Part shown: positions 1-13,749 of the stretch, one piece after another
Layout: each line of letters begins with the position of its first letter
How positions within the stretch are numbered: position 1 is the first letter of the stretch
Notes under the pieces: generated by a model
Database searches by the model: none
What the model saw: the letters and a program-made list of their open reading frames with translations, nothing else
Told to the model about the DNA's origin: nothing
Assembly: GCF_031877795.1 (NCBI RefSeq)
Contig: NC_133932.1
Location: forward strand, 91,913,994-91,977,993
Length of the DNA stretch: 64,000 bases
Direction: 5' to 3'
From: Strix aluco
Taxonomy: Eukaryota > Chordata > Aves > Strigiformes > Strigidae
Position numbers and translations under genes: made by a program

Positions 1-1942
1 GAAAACTGGACATCTGAAAACCTTTCCCATCTTGCTCTTTGTTGTTTCCACAGAATTTCTATGAAAATCACTTCTCTCTGTACTTCAAGTATGTCAAATT
101 TAAAATTATGACACAGGAGGACAGCTGTATGATTTAGTGCAACATAAAGAGGCATCTTTTGCTTTAAAGAAAGTTGTATGTCTCCTAAGGCAAGATGCTC
201 AGCTGAAGAAATTACAGGATGTTTTTCTTCCATATGGCTATTAATTACAGATAAATTTAACTGATTTGCATTTGGCAGATGGAGGCTCGTATTCTTTTGC
301 CAAATAAGCATCAACAATGAAGATATCAGAGGATTAGAATATATCAGTTCACTGCCAATTATTAAAGACACTATTTAAAAGTTACAGCTGAATGCAATAC
401 ACACATCCCACTAAATACATACCTGAAAAAATACCTTCTTATTAAAAGTATAAACTATTTTTACTACCACATTCAGTCTAGTTAACATTTGTTTACATAA
501 ATAGTGAAAATACAGTGTCCATCTCTACAACATCATTCCAAATGAACCAACTCCCCCATATCACAGAGATAACTGCAGAAGCAACTAGCAAGATAGAATG
601 GATGGGCAAAGGGCCCAAAGAGAAAAATAAAGGCAAGGACAGAAAACACAATAATATTCACAGAAGGGAAAATGCAGAAATGTTGCCTTTGGTTATTTCT
701 GATATATAGTAAAAAAAAAAAAAAAAAAAAATAGAACTAAACTTTTATAAATATTTTCTAAAAGTCAGCTTGGCTGAACTGATTTAAGAGTGGCTCTGAG
801 ATTTGAGATTTTTTTTCAAATGTCCCAGGTAGCCCCCCAATGAGATTTCTCTCTTACTGGTGTTTTAATGACATTTACACCTGCCGTTCCTTAAAATTCT
901 AAGGGATTAGCACCACTTCCAGTCCTGGAAATCTGTTCCAGCAAGTACAAAGCCGATTACAGATATGTGGAAGAGACCTGACAAGTGGATATTTTACACC
1001 TCTGACTCAGTCTAGCAACAAAACCAGACAAGTCCCATTATTGTCAAGCCTATAATATATAAGCATAAGGAAGCTTTTTGGAGAAAGCACTCCAGAAAAA
1101 GCTGAGGTCAGAGTTTGTTGTTGAAAGCAATAACTAAGTCAGTCCACGTAGTACAGAAACCTGGACTGCATGCGCACACACATGACGACATGTTTCTGTT
1201 ATGCTGAGACCAAATCCATTTACTTTTATCATCCTAAAGTATTTGCTGTTTTGAAAAAAAAGAACATTGTTATAAAGCATGCCAAATCACATCCAATAGA
1301 TTCTAGAGATACTTGCATGTAAGCATAAGAGCAGTATTAGTAAGTAATAGACACATGAAATCAAATGTCTCTCTGCTATCTTTAATTTACAATTTTGTAA
1401 AATTCACTTCTGAAATGTAGTACTTTTAAAAACCTCTCTGAGTGTTAAGTTCTCTGGTAGGAATAGGTAGCTTTCAGGATTTAGAGAATAACTGTCAGAA
1501 TTTACAATGATTTCTTATTGGTGGGTGGGGATGGGAGAAAAAAAACCCAAACCCCAACAACAACAGGGGATATAACTGCTAACAAGGAGTGCCTTGATCC
1601 CAGCCATGGCCACGCTACCTTGCACAAGCTGAAGAGAAAGCCTGGCGATACCATGAGCATAACAACCAATAAAACGAATCAATTGGCCAGAGGATCAGCA
1701 TGACCCTCTTGCTAATAAACAAGGAAGTGTGTAGGACAACATATGAAACACAGGTATATTGAGAGATGATGTTTGAAAGCTGTTCTACCTTCCCACAGCA
1801 AACAACAAGTATTTAAAAAAAAAAAAATTACTTACTACATAATATTTTTGGTATTCAAAAAAAAAATTTCATCAGCCAGCAAGGAAAGAGGACAACTGAT
1901 GTTAACCTGAAGGATTTTTATAATCGGTCAGTCAATACTCAC
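1..1942 (-). other. LMO7: LMO7 intron 2 (5' portion)
   Basis: This stretch begins at the GTGAGT donor that follows LMO7 exon 2 and runs off the left edge of the window. I looked for the next CH-domain exon, which should continue with a leucine/isoleucine-rich helix after the LLC motif, and did not find it, so it should lie beyond position 1. The DNA is AT-rich with no convincing coding signal. The only distinct element is a 21-A homopolymer at 711-731. The 60-64 codon open frames at 515-709 and 1,518-1,703 have no recognisable similarity. Confidence 0.8.
711..731 (+). repeat. poly-A tract, 21 bases
   Basis: An uninterrupted run of 21 A. It could be the tail of an old retroposed sequence or a simple homopolymer. 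No target-site duplication or retrogene body was recognised next to it. Confidence 0.8.
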
Positions 1943-2013
1943 TCGCACAACAGGACTCCATTTTCCAGAGCGGCTCGAAAGTCTTTGGTTCCAAAGCTTT
2001 TCCCAGTAACTGT
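1943..2013 (-). CDS. LMO7: LMO7 exon 2: start of calponin-homology domain
   Basis: Read on the minus strand, this 71-base exon lies between a TTTTTATAG acceptor (AG at 2,015-2,014) and a GTGAGT donor (1,942-1,937). It opens in phase 0 and ends two bases into a codon. It encodes TVTGKSFGTKDFRAALENG followed by VLLC and the first two bases of the next codon. That is the first helix of the type-2 CH domain found in LMO7 and its paralogue LIMCH1. Exon 1 at 38 kb ends exactly at a codon boundary in ...EAQRWVE, and joining the two keeps the family reading frame. LMO7 is favoured over LIMCH1 because exon 1 reads FAEAQRWVE (LIMCH1 has FSEAQKWIE) and because UCHL3 lies immediately upstream. LMO7 is a cytoplasmic scaffold at adherens junctions and the actin cytoskeleton, also reported to shuttle to the nucleus. 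The downstream PDZ and LIM exons are outside the window. Confidence 0.92.
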
Positions 2014-5000
2014 CTATAAAAATAAGAATTGGGAGTTAATTGGACACACACAGATATACTCTTGCTAGTCTTGATTTTAAGTACTACAAAAACAAATATT
2101 TTCAACACTTAGTACATAATATCTATTATTTTCTTATATTAATTTCAAAAGAAATAAGTATTTAAAAATCAATTCTTTATGCCTCAAAAGAAGTCAGATC
2201 CAACATCTTCTAGTAGTTTCTTCTAGTGTAAATCAAATCTTCAGTTAAATTCTGTGTGAATACTTACTATTTTCTAAAGCAATATCAGCCACACTAAAAA
2301 GCATAAAATGAATTTCAAACGGAAGTGCAAAAAAGTCTTTTATTTCCTACTTCATATAGCAGCATGTATACTCATGATATTTGGCACAAAGTATTTTAAT
2401 AGTTTTGTTGTGTTTTTTTTTCCGCTGCCACTTGCACTTTAAGGCACTGTGACTAAAGAATCACTCCAGCAAATCTGCATTACCACATGCACATCAATTC
2501 CCATTACTTGGCAAGCATTAGGACTACACTAATAGGACTACTTTTTATATTCAAGAGTGAAAAGCAGTGAACAAGAACGGTGTCTTATAAAGGACTTAAG
2601 ATACCCAATGCCAAAAGCACTGCCTACAGGTTTTCAGTAAAATTGTTCCCCCCCTGCCCCCCACCACCCCAAAAAAAAAATTGTTCCTGGTATTAACTCC
2701 CTCCATCTCAAACAAGACCATAAATGCAGCACCCTGCTCAAGTCTAAACTCACTTGGATTTTTCCTACTAGATCCCCCCTCTGCCCATATCCCTTGAAAG
2801 GGCCAAATTTGGCAGATTTCTTCTAAACATCCAGATTAGTAACGCACACACAAGTCAGAAAAAGACCCAATACTCCTAAAACAGTCCATAAGAGGCTTTT
2901 GTCCCAGTTGGGTATAGAAACCAAACACAAGGAAGGGTATTCGTTTGAGCTTATAGGTCACCAGGTTCAGTCACCAGCTAATTATGAACCTCCCTTTGGG
3001 GATCCTGACCATCCCTGATACTGCACAGGACTGCAGGCACACAATTAAACATGCCGTGGAACCTGCATGCATCCAGACCAAAGCTACTGATTACCACAGT
3101 AATTAAGGAAATTAGTAGTGAAACAAATGAGCTGTGCTTGATAAAAGAGCAAAGGAGAGGATGTAGCTCTTTAAGGATCTGTCACATTATCACCCTACTA
3201 TTTTTTTTCTAAATTGCAAAAGGAAGTATACTAAAACCAGAAATCCTACAACTTAAGTAATTACTTTTAACATAGGCTATTCTTTAATTCAAAAGCTGTA
3301 ATTTCAATCTCCCTACTGAGGGCAAAATTAGATGTTACAAAAATCTTCTTTTGGGTTTAAGTTTTTTTTCTAAGATTTAACAAATAATGAGAGAGAAAGA
3401 ACAATGGCACATCAACTCAAGGTAAGAAAAATTTCAAAACTCAGGGAAAGGAAAAAATCCCAAACTTTTAACAACAAAGGAGGATAGTGATTCCCCTGGG
3501 AGAACTGCATTTTATACAATATTCCTCTAACAACAGTCTGTTCTTGTAGAAGAGTAGATGTTGCATCTTAGCAATATAATTTTCAAAAATCACTTAAAAA
3601 CACAGCATCTGAAAATTACCCTTATCTCACATAAAATATGGCTGTTTGCTTCCAAATTTTTATACTCAGCGATAATAATTTTGAGGAAACTAGCCAATGT
3701 AACATAACAGCACTGAAAGTTTAAATATAAATATTTGTGTTCCCTAGGTAATAGGGAATATGGGTTATAAATTAAGCTCTTCATTCTGCAAGCTAGAAAC
3801 TTGAAGTTTGACTGTCATACAGCAGAACTGTACTTTAAGAGGGGCTGTAGGACGTGAGTGTAGCTTTATCGTTATGTTTCAAACTCCAAACAATTCTTAG
3901 AGTCCAAAAGTTATTTTCATTCTAGAGCTCTCACTGACATCTACAGGACTACACAGTCCAAACGTTTGGTTTTATATAGACAATTTACTGCTAAGTCATG
4001 CATGCAATAGATGGTGAGATGTTTCCTTCACCTAGAGTTGGGCTCATCCCAAACCTGCAATATCTCATATATCTGCAAACAACCTTCATGCTGAAATTCC
4101 TTAAAAAAATTATAATCCTAGAACTGCAGCATGTAGCTAAGGAGATCACTCTTGAAAAAAATTCTCAAGAAGTCAAGGAGCATGTGCTACTGAAGACATG
4201 TTAAACTTCAGCATAGCCCCTCCAGCACACAGGAGGTCATGCTGCAGTTCATTATCATGCTTTCATGGCACATCTTGTGGCCTTTTCCACAAAAAAACCC
4301 ACCTCCTCAGTCTCCAAAATAGTGTGTGGAGCATTTTTGACTACCACAAAGTCTTTGGGCACATGACCTCAGGTAACTAGAAGCCATCCTTGAACACCAA
4401 GAGAGTCCAACTTGAGTACAAGGTTGTAAATGCTACTATTAGACTTGCAAACCCCTTAAATTTACATTAGAGGATATTACACTGGAAGTATTTTGACTAA
4501 GTTATTTGTGCAGCCACTGTGGCAATCAACACTGATTTGATATACAGGATAGAGCTGTCAGACCGATCTTGTGACCCACAGATTTTGACAACTACGTGGT
4601 TTGTTGACATTAAAATAAAAGCATTGGTACTGCCTAGTTAGGTTTCATTAATATTGACTTTTAAAGGGTAACTAATAATTAAGTAATTAAAAGGTATTTC
4701 CAAGGAACAATTTAACACTGGTGGCTTGAAACGAAAACATTTTCCAAGTTGCACAACACCTTGAATTTGTTGATGTCACAAAACTAAGTACTCCATTTTA
4801 AACCCTGCTTTCATACAGAGAAGACTTTTCTCAGCACAGACTTTCATCTGGCTTACACCCACTGCAAGGCATCAAGCTCAGCTGTAACTATTATAGACTA
4901 CATAGGAATTTGGTATCATTAAAAAAAATGGAAAGCCACGGACTGGCTTAGAGTTCCCTGACTTTTAAGAACTTAATAAGACAAAGTGAATCCCACCCTC

Positions 5001-5472
5001 AGATATTACATCTTCAAACAATGTCTACGATTTGTGAGTCACTGTTTATTCATTAAAACTGGTTATACTGGGTGTGGTACTCTTATGTAACAGGCATAAT
5101 TGATTTTGGACAATTTTTCAAACACTTAGGCCACGTGAACCACCAAATAATAAAGGAAATATCTTGCAAACACGATTTTTATCCATGTTTGAACAACATC
5201 TCTTTTCAAATTATGTCTCCTTTCTCTCCTTCATTCAGCTGAATGTATTCTGCTTCTTTCTCTGCTTTTTTGATAGAAAGACAGCAATGACATAATTAAA
5301 GGCTATACCATAAAATCGCATATAATTGCTGCTATAAAACAGTTTGATTTTATTTTTCTAAGACAGCGTCCCTTAATACTTCAGTAACTTGCAATTGCCA
5401 GGTCCAAGCAATTTACTTCAAACAGTATGCAAATCAAGTCTTTACTTAAATTTAGACATTTTAAAAATGCTT

Positions 5473-5485
5473 ACACACACACACA
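5473..5485. repeat. (AC)n microsatellite, about 6 units
   Basis: A short perfect dinucleotide run in LMO7 intron 1. Confidence 0.8.
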
Positions 5486-6322
5486 GAGGGCCAGTTTAAT
5501 TTCAGGTTTGCTGTGATTCCTGTTGGAGGAGGCAAATCAAGAAAAAATAACCAAAGATCAACCATTCTGAAGATGGCATGACATCAAAATCATGATGGAC
5601 TGAACAAAAAAGCACATGGCACAGAAGAATATCTAATTATATGCCTCAGTACCAAAATTAACATTGAGTACATTTCTTTGGCTTGTCCTACTAGAAGCCA
5701 AATATAGCTGATCGTAATAGGCCTTTCTTTGCCTTAAAAGCTATTCAAAGTTGAGATTTTTCAGCGTTAATAAAAAATACTAATGGAGTTCATGTCAAGT
5801 CACTTTCACGGTTTACACTGGTTTGAATGGCTTTAGCAGAAAGGCAGCTCTACTGCAGGACAGTAGACGTTTTCAAAAGGGTTGGTTTACCATACATACC
5901 ACCACATGCTACTCAAAGTGCAAGGGACTGGCAGGTTTCTCAGTTTGACTTTGTTGTGGTGGAAACACCAAAGCTAGACTCTCCCCATGCAATGCAAGAC
6001 TCACACCACATACACAGGCACACGGGCTAACCAATTCTCCATCACAAAAGCGCTGGCTGCTCAGAAGCAAGGAGACAGCACTGCATTATGCCCAGCCTGT
6101 GACCTGAACGATGCATTCCTGCAGAGGAGCCAGGTACTCGCTGCCATCCAGACGGCTCTGCAGTTCACACTGGCCAGCTCTACTCTCTTCGTCTCATTCA
6201 GAGCTCCTCTGCCACTGCCCCATGTAGACTACACCATCTCAAACCACACAAGGACCCCATGCACCAATTTTAGAGAAATGCTAACTGCACCAGCATGAAG
6301 CACACAGCTCCCTGATGCAGGG

Positions 6323-6366
6323 TCACAGGTTAGGGATGGAAGATTCACAGGTTAGAGATGGAAGAT
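6323..6366 (+). repeat. 22-bp tandem duplication
   Basis: Two adjacent 22-bp units begin at 6,323 and 6,345. Each starts TCACAGGTTAG and ends GATGGAAGAT, and they differ at a single base (G versus A at unit position 12). The near-identity suggests a fairly recent slippage duplication. Confidence 0.9.
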
Positions 6367-9300
6367 TCAAGAAAGATACTGAACCATACATGATAACAAC
6401 AGCCTTAATGCAGACTCATGCAAGGATCTCACCGGGCAAGCAATTAATCAGATGGCAACCTCAAGGACTCTGCACTAATTTATGAACTTCAGGTTCCCAG
6501 TTCAGCCTGCAGCAAGAAAAGCCAAGTTTATCACGCTGCAGAGATGACTGCTCATGTGCTGTAAGAAACCAGGACAACGTTATGAATATGGTGCTGCCAT
6601 ATGATCCCCACTACAGAATTTCGGCTATGCCTGCCAGTTTCTGTCACAGTGCCTGCCTCAGCGGATCACCTCACATACACATCAATGTCTGAATTACTAC
6701 CTTGCTAATAGCCTTTCTTCCCTCTACCCCAGTTACTAAAATCTGGATCAGACTACATGGCAAATGGCCCCATCCTTACATAATTTTAGTATTACATATC
6801 TCCTTTTACAGCACTTGTTTGACCCTAACCGCCCTCATCCAATATATCACTCCACAATGGTACTGTTACTGTACGATGCACATGGAGATCTATAGACTAC
6901 ACGCACAGCCAACAAGCAAGTGTTCAAGACACTCCCAATGTTCTGGCATCTCTATGATTTGGAAGAGCCTGGAAATAGATTCATGACACATTTTTATACA
7001 TTGAGTCCACTGCACTTCATATACAGTTGTCAATAACAGGCTCTACCTCAGCTTGACAGATTTTATCTTTTAGGGTCTGTCACAAAGGAAGAGTTACACC
7101 AAAAAAAAGTAATATAAAAGCAGTAGGGATTTTTTACCTCTCCTGCATTCCTATAGGAACTGCTGGTTCTTCTGGACTGTGACAATGAATAGCTGCTTTG
7201 CAGGACACTTCAAATGCACTACCCAAAGTCCTGCCTCCCCCTTTCATGGCTATTCATAGTCCTGTTCAAATGCCACACAGGATACGAGCTTGTCCTTGAA
7301 TAGCATACATGGTAGCTGTCAAAAATGCTGCCATTATGCTTTGAAGGAGCTTGTAGTGTTTGGCCTTTGCAGACTTCCCGTCCAGTCTGCTCCTCCCCAC
7401 CGGTTCTTCCTCTCTGAATTTCTATTTAAAAAACCCAAACCAAAAACCCTAACATTGCCACGATTTGCTCCAGTAGTCAACTGATTTATCCAAATTCCTC
7501 CCACAGGGCAGATAGTAGGAACCATATTCAGAGGGTTGCTGCACACAATCTTGGACACACAAGTGGCAAAATCATCCATTTGGGTAGAAAGCCTTTGGTG
7601 TTGCAGCAAACAGCCTGACCATAATGATTACCAGATTTCTCAAGGTTAAGAGGTAGAAAAGAGTAGCTCATTTCTGAGGCAAGCAGGATCTGTCTCCCTG
7701 AATTTTGGGCCCTGGGAAGATGTACAGAAAGAGTGGGCATTCATATCTACCACCCATGGGAGAACACTGCTGGCATTTTACCTCCGGTAGCAGGAGGGAC
7801 GCCAGGTCCAAAGCAGCCAAGGTCATAGAGGGAACCGTGATGCTATCTTACCTTCTGATCACAATTTAATTAATGGTCCAACAAACTCCTGAGAGGGCAA
7901 CAAGTGCTCAAGAAGCTGGTACCCACAGAGGCTTTCCCAGTCACCTGTCCAGCAGCGAACTTAGGACACAGCCCAGCCTAATAACTTCGCAGGAGGCCTG
8001 GATTTCTACAAAAGGAAGCTCCTCATTTCAAGTCCTCATACCTCACAGCTAAAATCCATGACAGGCATGACTCCACTGAGGAAAAGAGACAGAATGACTG
8101 GAAATAAAAAGAAAAATATCTACCAAGGAATCTGCTGTATAACCTAACTGCACAGCAAAAGTAAGAAGGCTGAAGGAGATGAGTATTTTTGCCATTGATG
8201 ACTTATGCTGGACCATGTGAATGTTCCCCTTTATATCCATAATATAAAATCCATAAACTAATGTTTTTCAGTTGGAATTATTCCCACTCTATTGCTCAAT
8301 GCAAAGCCATACTCTCCTATTTAACCCCATACCCCAAATCCCTGAGCATCTTTTAATTTCAGAGGATGTGGAAATTTTTCAATCTTCAGCTAAAACGGCC
8401 TTTGATAACAAATCAGAAGAGAAATTTATAAAAGGAAATGGTTGATTATTGAAAAAAAATCTTACTGTTATTTTCCATCATCAACATAATGATGGGGTCT
8501 TACTGTGGTATGCCTTCTGGACAGACATGACAAGACTCCTGAAATAACATATAACTACATTTTTACAAAAGACGAAGAAAAACAATGAATAAGGGGCAAG
8601 CAAGAAGGGATGTAATTACTCGTGTGGTAGGCGAGAGAAGCATAGATCTCTGCTTATTGGTTGCTTACACTCTGGGGTTTTTTTAGCTGTTCTGTAAAAT
8701 CAAATGTAGAAACACAATCTGAAAGATGGAAGTCAAGTTTTTCTTCCAATATTTAAGGGAATCCCTGACTTAGGGGAACAATACTGCAGAAAGAGGAAGG
8801 ATAAACATTTGGGAACAATCAATTCAGTTGAGCTTTCCCTCCCCCCACAAACAAGATCATCCCACAAAACAGCAAGATGAATAAGCTTACTGTACTGACA
8901 GGTGTCAAACTAGGAAAACTAACATACGTTATTTTGTGTGATGAGAAAGGTCTCACTGTATGTGCAGAGATGGGCAGCATAAACTAGATGGAGGTAGGTG
9001 TTCCAGTGGGATGTAAAACTTGCAAATGTAAAGTGAAATTTGAATGACCAGCAATCTCTGAAAAAAACCAAATCATTGACATTTTATTGTAATTCTATAA
9101 GTACTTCTGATTTATTTGGAAACTATTAATTCCATAAACAGTTTAAATGCACAGTTCTAGAACTAAAAAGTTCTAAAGCTGCCATTCTAAGCAGTGAATG
9201 TTGATTTAAACTTTACCACACATTTACTTTCTCACATGTATTTGCAACTAACTTCAGATAAGACTGAATATTTATGCCCCTTCCCAAGACAATAGAAGAG

Positions 9301-10594
9301 TAACAGTAACATTATTGTTTTAAAATTTGCCAGCTAAGCTCCATATTAGTTCAGTGCTTGGCAGTAGAAGAAGGGTGGCATTGGGCCCCTTAACAGTAAA
9401 TGTTCCTAATTAATTAAACAGGGAAAAGGATAAAGTAGTCATGAGAAAACAAACATCCAAACATTCAGTTCAGCCCTGAAACAACCAGAAAGCAACCACT
9501 GAATTCCATAAATACACAAAAAAAAAGGTTTACTGAAAGTTAATTTACAGTATAGCAGTGGCGTACTAGACTTGGGTGTGTCTTTCTGCCATAGAAAAAG
9601 AAGTTAAACATACCCAGGGAACAGAATTATAAAGGAATTGTTTCTAGAAAAGTGATCAGCTGAGATAAACTGGAATCTCTGCTCACCACTACTTCTGTTT
9701 ACTGCTTAGATACCTTTTAGTGATCATGTTTCATAACATATGCGGCCTCATGCTAGCCAAATGTTGAACATGACCATTGTGAAAGTCAGTCACTCCGTAT
9801 ACCATTTTTTAATCTTTTTTCTGAAACATCTACCTCTCCAGCACTGTGTTGATTGTTACCTGACCTCAAGTTGCTAACACCCTTCCAAGCTGGGGAATAA
9901 ACAATCAAGAGATAAATGAATCCATGCATAGCTGTGTCTCAGCTGGACTCCTACATAGTGTCCACCTGGGGCATACAAAAAGCTTGCCCTGGACGGAAAA
10001 TCACTACGTTCTCAACACCTCCCTTAAGATGTCAAAAGAAAAAGACTAGAAGTGTAACAGCAACAACACAGCTTAGAAGAGAGGACTTGCAAGAAGACTT
10101 AGATGAACCACAGACAGAAGAAGGTTTTGTAGGGCTGGCTGAGCAGTCCAGTCACAGAAGAAAACCATGATCTTCTTGCTGTCCTGAAATGGCCCCAGAG
10201 TGTCCTTTCCCACTCTCTTCCTCATGCCCATGTGAAGGGTTTATGTTTAGAAAGTGTCCTGCAATCACCCAGATGACTTTGTGCTTTAGTATAGTATTAA
10301 AAATGAAAAAGACATCCCCACATAACTCCCTCACACGTCCCACCACCTCTCCCCAGCCCCAAAACGACCACAGCAACTGAGCCAGGCATTCCAAGCACCA
10401 GGGAAGGGCACCACAGGGCTGGAGCCACAGCGCGCTGCAGATGAGAGAGGGATAATGTTTGGACTTTGTGCAGATTCTTGAGAGGCTTAACATACCCAAA
10501 GAGACAGTGATTCAGCGCCCTGACAGCCAGGCAGTACGTGACTGATGGGATGGCCAGCCACGCGCCCTCACAAAGAACTTGAGGTTCAGACAAC

Positions 10595-10611
10595 AATAAT
10601 AATAATAATAA
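10595..10611 (+). repeat. (AAT)n microsatellite, 5 units
   Basis: Five uninterrupted AAT units plus a partial one, in LMO7 intron 1. Confidence 0.85.
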
Positions 10612-13600
10612 ACACCTTGAAAAACTATGCGAAATCTGTCTATACCATCACTGTTGCTAAAGGAGGAAAAAGTTTATGACAACTACAGCACTTTGGTTTC
10701 AGGTAAACAAGAAAAAAAAAGCTTTGACTAATATAGAGGCATTACTTGAAATATTAGCAGATAAAATGTTAGTGATATTAAAGTCACATTTGTCTAGGGC
10801 AAACGTAAAGAAAGGATTAAAGCAAATAAACACTTAGACATTTTTGCTGTAGAGGTACTAAAATCACATTTGTCTAACATTTTAATCTATTATTTTATAT
10901 TTAGTATTTTAAGTACTGTCTCTACTTCACCATAATTGAATCTTTAAATATTTTGTTCTTGTTCATTTAGAATGAAAGATAAATGTGAGCTATAAAAAGC
11001 CTTCTGATGTTTGTATTTCCTAAGTTTATAGCTCAGATTTACTACTATTGTAATTCCAGGTCAGAGAGTATATGCTGCAATTTTCAATACCAGCTTTCAG
11101 TTCGTTAGCATTTATTTTTATAGGAAAGACCTTTGCTTGCAGTGATTAAGAAAAATATGCTAAAACTCTGCTGCTATTTGCAAGCGGCTCCCTGTTGGGA
11201 TTATTTATGTAAGTGCCCTAGCAATACAGAGATACCGAATGAAATGGCCAAAACCAGAGTGTACTTCTGCCCTAAAATACAGTTATCTCTTACAGATTGA
11301 CTGCTTTGATCCTGGGTGTATCTAATACTTTGATTTTTCATATATTTTAAATATGTGTGGATCTCCAGAGGGCAGTGCCAGTGCCATGAGCGAACCAGGG
11401 ACCTAACCTCAAGCTCCTGAAAATATGTTCAGCAGGAGGAGGAAAAAGGCATCAGATAAAAGAATACACACACAAGAGGGAAATGCTTTAGATACAATTG
11501 CTTTCATGTGTTTAGCAAGGTTATTCATGCATGGAAGTAATTTCTTGTTATTACTGGAGATCTGTCAATCTTTTCAAATTTTTCAACCTTTACTGGAAGC
11601 AGTCCTTTGAGCAGCATACATACCGAGACGTGGTTTAAGCCAACTTCAGCCAAAAAACATTCATCAACCTCCCCCCTTTCTCTTTCACACATACACATGT
11701 GTGCACACACAGAGTTTGGGGAACCAACAGTCTTCTCGCCGTGCCTCCCCTCCCATCCCCACACCCCCTGACTTTTATATCTCCTACACCCACAGGTTTC
11801 CAACACATTTCACTAGGTTTACTTAGCTCATTAACATGGCAACAGAGGAACAGCGAGCAAAGAAATTGTGTGGAAATGAACATTTAACAAGGTCAAAAGA
11901 CACCATAGAGGCAATTAGTGTCACATAAGGAGTCTGGAAAAAATAGTCATGTTGCCACTTTCCAGTAAACTATGGCACTTGGCATTAATTGCGGCACTTA
12001 AACAACAGCATTTAGAAATTTCAATATTATCTAGCAGTGGTTATGTAGAAATAAACCATCAGGTGGAAGTCACTGAAATTAATGCTGACTTCAGCTGTAA
12101 CAATATTATGCTCTTCTCTGGAGTTGGAATAATTCAGGGGGAAGCTTAAGAGAACTCCACTGATATGATCTGTACAAATCAAAATAAAAGCAAGACTGTA
12201 AAGCTCTTGAATACCACTATGTTTAGTAGTTGGGGTTTTTTTTAAACTACATTTACGTTTTACGAAATGAGATTGAGTAAGCAATAGGAGAATCTATATA
12301 GAACTGCAACATCAAGAAAAATAGTATTTTGGGGGGTTTTGTGGTGTGTTTTTTAGGAATTTTTAAAATCTGAAGTTTAAAGGAATATAAAAACATACAA
12401 ATAATTATATTGGAATATTTGAAACACACTGTACGTGCACTAAATTACTAAGCTGGGATTGATACTTTTGAAGGCTCCGTTTCCCAAGGCTCGTAGCAAT
12501 ACACTGCATTAGAGGCAATGAGCTTCTATATTACAGCGCTGGATGGCAGAGGACATTGCCACTGCTGCGCAGCACCATCTAATGAGAGACGCCAGGTACG
12601 ACATATGACCAGAGGCTTTGTGCTTATATGTAGTCCCTCTCCTTGGCAGGAGATGAAAGAAACTGCCTCTAGCAAAGAAATTAAATAATTGCAGTCAGAG
12701 GAGGAAGGATGGCTACGGAGGAAATCGAAGTCCAAGGGAGCCACAAAAGGATGGCGGGCATCTGAAAAGATGACAGGAGCACAACTAGAAGAGGCAGAAT
12801 ATCAGTCTGGGCAAAGGAGTTTAAACATTTAGGCTCAGTAAGTTTTGCTGGCCAACTCTTGTCTCCAAGTATACCCTTTTAAATAGAAAGGATTTAAATA
12901 TAAAGGAATCTTTGATGAACATGTAAGCAAGTTACCATAGTGTCTTTAAGATACTTGGAGAACTGCGAAGCGAACGTGGTTTTGTGCTTGCTGACACAGC
13001 TTTCAGTTTTTCAGGGGATCCTCTTCCAGCTGTGCCTCCTTTAAGATGCTTCTGTCATCTCATAGCACACACGGTAACACTCTGAACAGTAGCCTATGCT
13101 ACTCAACCATTATTCCTAATTATATACTTGCCCCCTGCCAAAGCTTCTTTACTGTTTGAGATGTACTTGCCTTTATAAAAATAAAATGTCATTGCTAACA
13201 GAAATGAGGGATCAGGCTACTATTGACCTCAAAATCAGGACTTCACCCTACTTAGATTAAAGATGACATGAAAAGGTCCTTCTTTCTGCACCACACTGTC
13301 CTGTCATCTGCCTTTCCTATCTGAACATTCCAGTCTAGTCATTTGAGTATTAAGCGAAATACACTAGTAAACTCTCATTTTCCATGGAACTCTTCTGCTT
13401 GGTTTGCAAAGCTACAGATAGAAGAAGCGTTAGCAGCTGTCAGAGTCAGGTGGCCCCACGCAGGGCTAACTGCTGAATTTCAATTAAAGAATTAAGGTGA
13501 AGAGCAGGTAGGAGAGATTGTGGTCCAGAAGGGATGCTGTGAGTGACAACTGCTGCTCTTCCAAACTCTTCCAATGCTTCCCCCTTCCTACCTTTCCTCT

Positions 13601-13725
13601 TTGACATCATCACTAGCCCCTCCACTTCTGATCCAGGCTGAGCATTGATACAACCCAAGCGTTACTCAACCACCTCCAGCATGACACTTCCTTCAATCAT
13701 TTTATTGCTTCTCTGCAAATGCAGC

Positions 13726-13749
13726 TTTATTTATTTATTTATTTATTTA
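13726..13749 (+). repeat. (TTTA)6 microsatellite
   Basis: Six perfect TTTA units in LMO7 intron 1. A probable length-polymorphic site. Confidence 0.9.
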
